The position numbers were made by a program, and so were the translations under genes. This document shows positions 56,901 through 64,000 of a DNA stretch of 64,000 bases, piece by piece (within the stretch, counting starts at the first letter, position 1; the number at the start of each line of letters is the position of its first letter). The stretch spans positions 8,114,999 through 8,178,998 of the forward strand of contig NC_092565.1 of NCBI RefSeq assembly GCF_037975245.1. The letters are read 5' to 3'. The notes below the pieces were generated by a model. That model was not told the origin of the DNA, did not search any database, and saw only the letters and a list, made by a program, of their open reading frames with translations. This DNA is from Apostichopus japonicus. Taxonomy: Eukaryota > Echinodermata > Holothuroidea > Aspidochirotida > Stichopodidae.

Positions 56901-57594
56901 TTCCTGTATTCTCACAACCACAACACCCATGTAGCTATGATTGTCATAAAACCATAAGTTGCATGTCTTATCTCAGTTGGTATATTCAGTCCAGTTGATA
57001 TATTCAGTCAGTTATATATGCAGTCCAAAGCCTACTCATTTGAGTTCCATCTGTAGGCTTGCCAATCCAATCCTCCAATATTCCACACTTTTGATCGTCA
57101 ACTCTCTGAGAAAATACATGTAGTATGGCTGGTGTGAGATGATGTGATGCAAACTAGCAACATCTGCTTCCATTGTGTCAATTTATGACAATATGAGACA
57201 TTTTTATGAGACATGAGACAATGGTAAACTTTTAGCACTGTCCTCTCCTTGACTTGTTACTATTGGCTCTACCACCATTCTTCATTCAAAATGTCTCCAT
57301 GGATATCCCTATGCACCCTGTGAGACTTTAGAATATGGGATGGTTTCACCATTCTGAGGTAAACATTGGATCTCAAACAATATTGCGCTCGTGTGGTTTG
57401 ACGGTATCTTTTTCTGAATGTATTGTGTTGTAATCCATCATTGGTTTTGTGTTGATCTTTAGGATGAGTGGAATATAAATTTTGTATCTTTTAAATTTTA
57501 TTGCAGAGACCTTCAGTTTGTTTGTTGGTGATCTAGCACCCGAGGTTGACCAGGATCTTCTCACAAAGGCGTTCCGGCCATACGGGTTGGTGGC
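35920..57594 (+). CDS. TIAL1: TIA1/TIAL1-type RNA-binding protein, 5' half (continues past window)
   Basis: Exons 35920-35961, 36045-36073, 43255-43351, 43980-44081, 50724-50766 and 57507-57594 join in phase. The product starts [14 protein letters not shown], then [10 protein letters not shown]; human TIAL1 has MMEDDGQPRTL. RRM1 follows: [20 protein letters not shown] (RNP2), [16 protein letters not shown] (RNP1), [10 protein letters not shown] and NIKVNWATT. The first part of RRM2 is [29 protein letters not shown]. The rest of RRM2, RRM3 and the Q-rich tail are off window. TIA proteins bind U-rich RNA, promote U1-dependent 5' splice site use and nucleate stress granules. TIA1 and TIAL1 cannot be separated by these exons; the symbol follows the linkage with BCCIP and NHLRC2. 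An in-frame upstream ATG is absent: the ATG at 35895 is in another frame and is ended by a stop in exon 2. Introns 2, 4 and 5 are 6-7 kb and transposon-rich. Confidence 0.92.
36597..37504. mobile_element. Mutator-like non-autonomous element with arms of about 280 bp and 9-bp target duplication
   Basis: The left arm starts GGTCATACTAATTAGCG and runs to about 36880. The right arm, about 37235-37504, is its inverted copy, sharing caggccgatttcacg, caactcaagacaac, aataccatcaaatacaatgg and atgctagtgcgc-like blocks at moderate divergence. The 9-mer GAATCAAAA flanks both sides (36588-36596 and 37505-37513). Very long inverted arms with 9-bp duplications are typical of Mutator-like elements. The central 350 bp has a second small palindrome (agccgtatat/atatacggct). 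No transposase is present; open frames inside are chance. Confidence 0.75.
38465..39140 (+). repeat. Dispersed repeat of about 0.7 kb, copy 1
   Basis: It aligns over its length with 51800-52480 in the same order and orientation. Shared blocks include gtgatctatgaaaaagtttt, cctgttctttcattg, ggctatttatagattagttt and cttgattctt. No frame or terminal repeat is apparent. The family is unknown to me. Confidence 0.75.
40720..41895 (+). repeat. Tandem array of the AGGTCA-bearing repeat, about eight diverged units of 135-150 bp
   Basis: Units carry a ggtcaacagaggtcaaagt-like head, then tctgaaaaccttgtaaaca, gataactca and a tail such as gagtagaagaact. Heads are clear at 40737, 40865, 41410, 41576, 41728 and 41862. 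Two heads (41576-41591 and 41862-41877) are exact AGGTCA-ACAG-AGGTCA direct repeats. The array lies in TIA-like intron 2, and scattered units occur elsewhere in the window on both strands. Confidence 0.75.
43628..43800 (+). mobile_element. SINE fragment, copy 2 (head lost)
   Basis: It contains ctctcttcacccaggtgtat, gaggtaacttgtaaat, and the cacacttgggtgtgtgggtg and aagttaccaatgac phrases, in the same order as the minus-strand SINE at 20048-20402. The tRNA-like head is absent. Confidence 0.6.
44158..44187 (+). CDS. Candidate alternative terminal exon of the TIA-like gene
   Basis: A good acceptor (ctattctcttacag) follows exon 4 after only 76 bases. Read in the exon 4 phase it adds NPPVETIPR and stops (TAA 44185-44187). 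An ATTAAA lies at 44281-44286. Use would give a short protein with an incomplete RRM1 (the last strand, NIKVNWA, is missing). It could equally be a cryptic site. Confidence 0.35.
   Translation, partial: NPPVETIPR
46931..47176 (+). CDS. Candidate cassette or alternative first exon of the TIA-like gene (82 codons)
   Basis: The segment is open for 82 codons, ends in a strong donor (GGCGAG/gtaaga), and is visibly richer in G+C than its intron. Spliced between exon 4 and exon 5 it keeps phase 0 on both sides. It encodes [20 protein letters not shown], then a Ser/Thr/Pro-rich stretch ([19 protein letters not shown]) and [14 protein letters not shown]. The acceptor at 46930 (gcgtactag) has a poor pyrimidine tract. 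Alternatively ATG 46952 (A at -3) starts a transcript that splices straight to exon 5, skipping most of RRM1. I do not recognise the peptide. Confidence 0.35.
49692..49730. repeat. Perfect 14-bp-stem hairpin
   Basis: ATCTCATCTCCCTA (49692-49705) pairs fully with TAGGGAGATGAGAT (49717-49730) over an 11-base loop. The stem is short for a microRNA precursor and does not extend outward. Confidence 0.6.
49800..50215 (+). repeat. Two-copy tandem repeat, period about 250 bp
   Basis: atcataagtctgatcaa, gggtaggtgcctgac and gatgtcataggtcacaaa in the first unit recur as atcataagtctgatcaa, gggtagatgcctgacc and gacatcataggtcaaac from about 50058. Non-coding, in TIA-like intron 4. Confidence 0.7.
51800..52480 (+). 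repeat. Dispersed repeat of about 0.7 kb, copy 2
   Basis: It matches 38465-39140 block by block (gtgatctatgaaaaagtttt, cctgttctttcattg, ggctatttatagattagttt, gaaagtcc, cttgattctt). The two copies are about 13.3 kb apart in successive large introns, in the same orientation. Confidence 0.75.
52722..53075 (+). mobile_element. tRNA-derived SINE, copy 3 (most complete)
   Basis: The head has an A-box-like tgtggttaaagcagtgg and an exact B-box, GGTTCGAGTCC (52769-52779). Then comes ttgtgtccttgggcaaggca, ctttatctccaatgcccctc and ccaggtgtatcaattggg, shared with the copy at 20048-20402. The tail gcgctttataaat and a short AT-rich run end it. The head and tail suggest Pol III transcription with LINE-driven mobilisation. 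Confidence 0.85.
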
Positions 57595-58569
57595 GTAAGT
57601 ATCCATGGACTTTTCGATGCCGCATCCTTCAGCTTCATTAGCTTCTTCTTATCATCTGTTTTTTTGTCTGCGCTATCTCAAGCTCTAGAAATGGGCAGCA
57701 GTCACCCTACAAAATCAAAAGTTGCTTTTACGTTCGCCTTCTTTTTGTCTTCTTTTTCATTTTTTTTTCTTCTTTTGAATAATGGTGGTGGTTGTTCCAA
57801 AAAATGTTAAGATATATCCGTAGAAATGCTCTTCTGTAATCAATGATGATCATGATTTTGTTTACACAACAAAATATTATTATAACTCTTGTCAAAGAAC
57901 AAAGCCTGATTGTTGTCTATTGAATGAATAATCTCATCACTCCTGTGAAATTTTTCTAACTTTTGTGTTTATTTGTGTTTAGACTGGTGTGATATATCAA
58001 GAGTGCTGCAGGGTAAATTACGTGCAGACTTACAGGAACACTCTACAATTTATTATTCAAGTAAAGATTGTGCAGACTACCAACATAAAGTCTATTACAA
58101 ACATAGATTTGTAAAATGAACTGCAGAACACGTTTTCTGATTTATGGCCAACCTCTCTCTCTCTCGCGTTGGTACATTTGATTTGACTGCTCAGTACACT
58201 AATACTACGCTATACTGATATCAGTGATAGTATCAAGATTCAAATAGGCACCTAGCACACACCAACATTGATGAAAGGAGAATACCTGTATGTTAACTGT
58301 GTGATTTATTCAGACTTTGTGATACAATAGTATAATTTGATGTCATTTAAATACATGAATGATTGTGACATGACCTACTTACATAGATAAGAGATTTCGT
58401 TCTCATAGAGATGTATTTGAACCATCTTTTTCAGGGATGGGTTTGTGCAATTTGTTAATTAACATAATAGAACAGCCTTATTATAAACCCTGCTGTTTGC
58501 ATTAAGTTGGTTCTGGTTGTGTTCCTATTCCTTGCTTGCAGGCCTAAGGAATCAGTGCAGTTGTAATGG

Positions 58570-58880
58570 AATGGGTATGTGTGTGTGCATCCGTATGTAT
58601 GTTATACCGCTTGTAAACATAAAGAGCACATGATGGCTGAACTTTATACATGGTATGTGGATTTGTCTGTTAGTTGAGGATAAGAACCCTTGTGAAATTG
58701 GTGTGTATGGAAGGTCATTCAAGGTCAACATAGTTCTGAAAACATTGTGAAAATAGTACATTCAACATCAAAACTTGAATGGACTTGGTACTTTTGTGTT
58801 TTGAGCTGTCGTTGATTGCAAGAACCCTATTGTTCTTGTGTGGAGTTGATTTGGGATCAATAGATGTCAAAGTGTTAAAT
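58570..58880 (+). repeat. AGGTCA-bearing dispersed repeat, about two units
   Basis: ggtcattcaaggtcaacata and ttgatttgggatcaatagat, with caagaaccctattgttcttg between, match phrases of the array at 40720-41895. Confidence 0.55.
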
Positions 58881-61800
58881 CCTCTGGCGAGTAATCACTA
58901 AGCCTTTTGGCTTTCTGGTTATTCAAGTATTCCAGTCACCACTGGAGCTTATATTAGTTGTAGCAATTTTAAACTGGATTTGCTGCTCCGAGATATTGTA
59001 GCTTAGTCCTTAGTTGCTACCTGTAGTGTCACAGAAATTTAGTTTGGAATATTACATTCAATGCAGTATTAACCTAGTTGAAAAGACATCATCTTCTAAA
59101 ATGGACTTGACCACTTGGTAATAATTGACTGCCTAAGGAATATCCCATTGTCAGTGCCCAAAAACTTGTTGGCTACTATAAATCTCTTCTAGAGCTGTTT
59201 TTCTAACAATAAGTCCATTGGTTGAACTGATATTTCATTTTTGGCAGATTAATTTGTGGAAACTGAAAATATACTGGACAGGATACCTTGTCTGAATGAA
59301 TAGTCACATCTTCAATAAGCTTTCAGGTGTGGTTTATCAAATTACCTATGACGCGAGACTCGCGAGTCATTACTAATTGGACGAAAAATGCACTTTGTTC
59401 ACATCATTGCACAATTTGCTAGATAATCTAATCACTTTTAAGGGTTTGTTGATTTCAGTTAATCTGTTCGCCTTTATTAGTGTTCAACTGCATGTTGTAT
59501 AATAGCATCATTAATGTTTAGGGTAAGCATTTTTCTTCTGACATACTTGAAGTCCTCTTGAAGTCTTCTATTCATATAAATGATCTTTGTTTCTGTCTTT
59601 GTGGCAAAGTTATTACAAAGATTAAGTTTGAAAACTAAAATGTTGTTGATCTTGCGGTATTAAGATCTCTTATATTCATTACCATTTTTCATTGCTTGGA
59701 TTTGTTGATGTCTTTGGAGGAGTGACTGCTGCCCATTCAGGTGCTGTTTTTTATATTTAAGGAAGTGTAAAATCCCCTGTGAATCCCTTAAAGGGATGGA
59801 AACCCTAAAAGAAAGAGACCAAAACTACATATCAAATGGAAGTTAGAAGTGGCTGTGAGGTTACGATCAAGCTTAGGTGGTTGTGTTAACTCCTTAGGTC
59901 ATGATACCAAGAGCAAAAGAAACAAAATTTGATCAAAACAAAAATGGGGGACAGGTTGAACATTTGCAAAGGAGAATGAGAAATAGAAATTAGAGACAAT
60001 GAGAATGGATCACATGGTAACAAGAAGGAAAACACTGTCGGACAAGAGAAGCTAGAAGCAAGGCAAATGAAAGCGCCACCTCCCCAGCCAAAAAGATTTT
60101 CAAGAATGGGGGGGGGGTTCAGAGGGACTAGAATCTTGTTTCCCTTTTTTTTCTACTTTGCGTGTGCTTTGTTTATCTCCTCTATTTTTTGTCAGTGTTT
60201 TGGCTCCATTTTATCAATGAGCAAAGATGTAATGTTGCTGTACAATTTTCCAAATTTTACAGTGTTACAGGCGGTTTGGACAAGGCTTCTTGGGACCTAC
60301 CACATCCGTACTTAAGCGAATCCAGACCAGGAAAGCGTATGAGCTTCCTTTGTTTTCCTTGTTCATTTCCATTCTCTTTAAATATTTTCAACAGTTTTGA
60401 TTTTTTTAATTTTTGGTGTTTTCAACTTAGTCTCCCAGATATTAAATTTTTCAGCTAAACAAAATTTGTTATAGATACTTTTTATAAACGAATTTTAGGA
60501 CCAAAAGCCCCCCCTTATGTAGAAACCTCCATTATTCATCTTTCTGGCAGAATCCAAGGCTGCCTGAAATTATGTTTAGTTGGCTTAAAAATACTTTTCC
60601 ACAATTTCCAAAATTTAAATTTTGTTAACAAAACCCCAAACTCAATGCTGAGAAAACAAATTGCAGAAATGAAGTACCCCATACAGTAGGAGCCATAGAA
60701 GGAGGCTATCTCTGAAAGAAATCAGTGGTAGAACAGGCATCACTCTTTGAGAATTAGTAATGGACATTACTGTATGTAATGGACATTATGTAATAGACGT
60801 TATGTCCACAACAAGTGGACTCGTCCTTCTAGGTGGGGTCACCTTGTATTGTCATATCTTAAATTTTATGGATGTTATAACCGTCAGAATTTTATTTATT
60901 TTGTGTCTGTACAATAAACATCGTACCAGTCAATGATAAGTGTAATATCAGTATGAATCCTTAGCCAGGGATTTGTTTATCTGTGTTTATGATTTCCAAT
61001 GCTATCTGCTTCTGTAGAAATAGAAAATCTGTACAAGCTGTAATTGTCGTCTGTAGTCCCAACATTTCTAGTGAGCTGTCGCTCACTCCACGCAAGCAGA
61101 ATATACAAGTTACTTAATTAGGGAAGAGAGAACCAAATCTGGAATGGTCTTTTGTTTTACTTCGTTAATTGCAATTGGTAGCACACGTATGGGATATAGC
61201 TTTCAAAGTACTAGAGTCAACTGTAGGTGAAAAAAGTGGAATTTGGCTTTTAATGCTTTATTTTCATTTATAGATTGGTTATTTGACTTCACAGACATCA
61301 CTCATGTCTGTAGTGTATTTAACCAGGATAAAAGGATCCATTTGTTGGCCAGGAAAATAAGGAGCATTTCCCAAACATTGTCACAAACTTATTTTGACTC
61401 AACCAACCAAAGACAGGAATAGTGCCCAATAGATGAAGCTTTTGTTCAGACCTCCATACACACAACTGGCCAACTGCTGATAACAGATAATTGTTGCGCT
61501 GATAACCATCCTTTATTAAATTTTTCTATTGTAACGTCAGTAAACTTCACAAAACATTTGCAACATTTTGCAGTATGGATTAAAAATAAGTTTGATGTCA
61601 ACACTAAATACATTGCCATCATTCTCTAGGGTCTTCATTGATTGTTGTATTAAGTCAGACTGGATCTTTATATGGTGTTGTGTGGTGTTGTTAATGTTGG
61701 GGAATCAGTGAGGTTCATTATCAAGTCAATTCGAAACTGAAGAATCTGTAACTAGCATATATCCTTGAGTGCATTGAAGACTAGTCAATAGTATATCCGG

Positions 61801-63218
61801 GCAGACTGCCAAAATAATTATTAGTTTAGAGTCTGATCTTTATCTGTGCTGCTGACACTTTACCCGCAAGTTACACCTATTCAGTGAGAAGTACATAAGA
61901 AAAGAAGTAGTCTGGCTGAAGGTTTTGGCGATGATTGCATAGCTAACACTTCAGAGTGGATTCATACAGATGCTAGTATATAGTTCACGGAAATGGGAAA
62001 TGTTGGGTAGTTAGATTTAGTCTGTGTAGTCCACACAACTATCAGGAGCAAAGAAATTGGGCATAAAACTTTAAGGGTTTGATGAAAAACTAAAGCATAA
62101 GATAAATGTTGTAGCCAAATTGGCCTGTAGTTGGTTTAGTGGTTTATAAATGGCATATTAGTACTAGCTCAGCAGTTTTACCAATATAGATATCTTGCTT
62201 AAATTCATGAGTGTGTGAATATTACATGGCTTGGTCAGATTAAAACTTGTGTAGATTGTAACTTTCAGTGTTTACTACTTACTAAACTTAATACTGAAAA
62301 GATCGTTACTGAGGTCAAAAAAACATTTTGTAGCATGGGATTCCATAAATGCCAACTTTTTAATGCAATTTCTATCTCAATACTATTTGATGCAAATCCT
62401 GCAATGTAACTGTTTGTTGCATTTATTGAAATATCTCATGACGTTGGCATTCAATGCACAACGTAATGAACAAATAACAAGTGGTAATCCGCTAATCTTT
62501 ATCCCCTTGTTGAAATTGATGTGATGCTAATCCTAAATGCTTTAGAATCTTGTGTTTTTGCATTAAATCCAAGGATGCCTTGCCAACTAATGGCTGAAAT
62601 TCTTCAGCCAGTCACAAAACTTGGTACAGATGTCTAGCTGTGTCATGTCTTTAATACTGTCACTATTTGTCTAGCATTAGAAGATGATCAGGCTATAGAT
62701 ACTTAATGTTATTGAACGTCTCGTGGAATGTATTCCCTTCTAAGGTCCAAAATGTAAATTATTTCAGTAAATAAACCCCAAAAAATTTACACTATCTTCA
62801 TTGCATATGTGTGACGGCCTTCAAATGTTACTCAATTGTCCCTTATTTGCATATAAATCAAAGGACATCATTATTCATTGCTACAGAGCTTGGGCTGTTA
62901 TTAGAGCATGTAAATGGATCAGACAGCCAAAATTTCCTTTATTCATTCACGTTCAAGTCTTCATACTATTTTCTTTTTCTGTTTTTTTCGGCTTCTATTC
63001 CGATGCCTCGTGTGCCTGCTCCTATATTTGTATTGTAATTTAAGGAGAGAAGACATGTTGATGAGTAGTACTATCGATTAATTCCCTCCGAAACTAGATT
63101 TGAAAATACTGCATATTTTTGTCTCATTACGAGAAGATGATTTTGGAGATGTTTGAGAAAGTGTTCTTGGTGTAGTTGCAAAATGTTTCCGAAGTAAATT
63201 GTGTTTTTTTCTGCTTAG

Positions 63219-63258
63219 AACCGATGACGTGAAGGATGAGGCACAAAATCAAGTTTGA
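63219..63258 (+). CDS. Weak candidate alternative terminal exon of the TIA-like gene
   Basis: A very strong acceptor (tgtttttttctgcttag) precedes it. In the phase left by exon 6 it reads A-TDDVKDEAQNQV and stops at TGA 63256-63258. The DDVKD faintly recalls the DARVVKD of RRM2, but glycine and aromatic RNP1 residues never follow. It may be only a pyrimidine-rich intron stretch. Confidence 0.15.
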
Positions 63259-64000
63259 TATGTTGCAGACCATGGAAACACTGCTATCAGTCTACCATAT
63301 TATACCTACACTTTTTGGCAAATAACCCTTTAAATAGTTGAAGGCCGTCAATTTAAGTGACTTGACTATCTAGTCTAATACACAGATAATTAGCTCAATT
63401 CCTCAGATGCAACACAAAACTTACTTGGAAAACATAACACTAGCCTTAAAGAAGCCTTCCAGAGTATATACTTAAAATATTATATATTAGTAAATATCAT
63501 AATCTTGGGCAGGGCAATTGTTATAGTTCACTACTAGCACCCACATTTTTCTTTTATCTCAAACTATTATATATCAAGACTAAAATTCTGCTTTATCCTT
63601 TAAGTCATCCTTTAAGCATAATGAATACTTAGCTTTCCTCAAAGTTCTGTTTATGAAGCAAGGTAATTTAGAAGTAAAATTGTCATGCATTTTGACAAGT
63701 GACTAATGCCATGCTCGTCTTAGGACCTTGTGTGATATGCTGTTAGACACTGACCAGGTAGTTCATACCTAAACCAAGGAACCCTAGCCTTACAGCTGCA
63801 CATCTTCGGAGCGAACAAGTTGGATAGGAATGTTTTGCACCAGACAGACCTAGTGCATGTATGGTGGTGCAGTGCAATATATTTTGTGGTGTAGCCTTGT
63901 ACAAAATTACAGTCAACTATTGCTCATTTCTGAACTACTTAAATTTTATGCAACTATACCCCAGCAAATCCTGTAAAGAATTGTGCAGCCACAGAAATTT

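Larger units (their letters stand above)
50767..57506 (+). other. Intron 5 of the TIA-like gene
   Basis: This 6.7-kb intron contains copy 2 of the 0.7-kb repeat and the best SINE copy. The stretches 50767-51800 and 53080-57506 are AT-rich with no recognisable feature. Confidence 0.7.
57595..64000 (+). other. Start of TIA-like intron 6, continuing past the window
   Basis: The donor is gtaagt at 57595. The expected exon encoding the middle of RRM2 (family phrase DARVVKD...KGYGFV) is not visible before 64000. Apart from an AGGTCA-type repeat at 58570-58880 and a purine-rich stretch near 59930-60070, I see nothing definable. Confidence 0.6.

Noticed and set aside
58549-58570. Acceptor-like tgcttgcag near 58541-58549
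   Set aside because: The in-phase reading hits a stop after about eight codons with no RRM2 similarity.
59358-59380. Palindrome gactcgcgagtc
   Set aside because: Twelve-base palindrome only; expected by chance and without context.
60262-60458. Possible exon after ttttacagtgttacag
   Set aside because: In the phase left by TIA-like exon 6 it reads RFGQGFLGP, unlike RRM2, and lacks a convincing donor.

Overview
The window is AT-rich animal nuclear DNA: small exons joined by GT-AG introns, dense transposon debris, and no bacterial or organellar signature. It reads as a marine invertebrate deuterostome. An echinoderm is my best guess, inferred from the gene sequences (close to vertebrate orthologues but not vertebrate) and the repeat mix (CR1/L2-like LINEs, DIRS, tRNA-derived SINEs, hammerhead-like hairpins). 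The species cannot be fixed from sequence alone.

Four conserved genes account for nearly all coding sequence. (1) 354-4774 (+): the C-terminal half of a DHX15/Prp43-type spliceosomal DEAH helicase, whose 5' exons lie off the left edge. (2) 8910-15204 (-): a complete seven-exon BCCIP gene, tail-to-tail with the helicase. (3) 16421-28641 (+): a complete eight-exon NHLRC2 gene (thioredoxin-like domain plus NHL propeller), head-to-head with BCCIP across about 1.2 kb. (4) 35920 to beyond the right edge (+): the 5' half of a TIA1/TIAL1-type RNA-binding protein, with RRM1 and the start of RRM2 spread over introns of up to 7.2 kb. Exon phases agree at every junction I assembled.

The genes do not form an operon and act in separate processes: splicing and ribosome biogenesis (DHX15), genome maintenance and ribosome assembly (BCCIP), a cytosolic thioredoxin-like/NHL protein (NHLRC2), and splicing and stress-granule RNA control (TIA-like). 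Their shared interest is gene order. From memory, human BCCIP, NHLRC2 and TIAL1 all map to 10q25-q26, and human BCCIP adjoins DHX32, a DHX15 paralogue. The window therefore looks like a compact remnant of an ancestral linkage group.

Introns and intergenic DNA hold a readable transposon record: an L2/CR1-like LINE tail (3915-4258), a TA-flanked inverted-repeat element (14255-14757), three copies of one SINE family (near 20.2, 43.7 and 52.9 kb), a decayed DIRS element (20740-22570), a 100-bp palindrome of two facing hammerhead-like motifs (23050-23149), a minus-strand LINE reverse transcriptase (25950-26790), a U2 snRNA 5'-end pseudogene (34341-34386), a hAT-like MITE with an 8-bp target duplication (34838-35169), a 0.9-kb Mutator-like element with arms of about 280 bp (36597-37504), a dispersed repeat of about 0.7 kb in two copies (38.5 and 51.8 kb), and a dispersed, sometimes tandem repeat carrying AGGTCA motifs, two of them perfect DR4 pairs. 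I found no cohesive novel gene system. The most promising unexplained coding signal is an open, phase-matched 82-codon segment at 46931-47176 inside the TIA-like gene.
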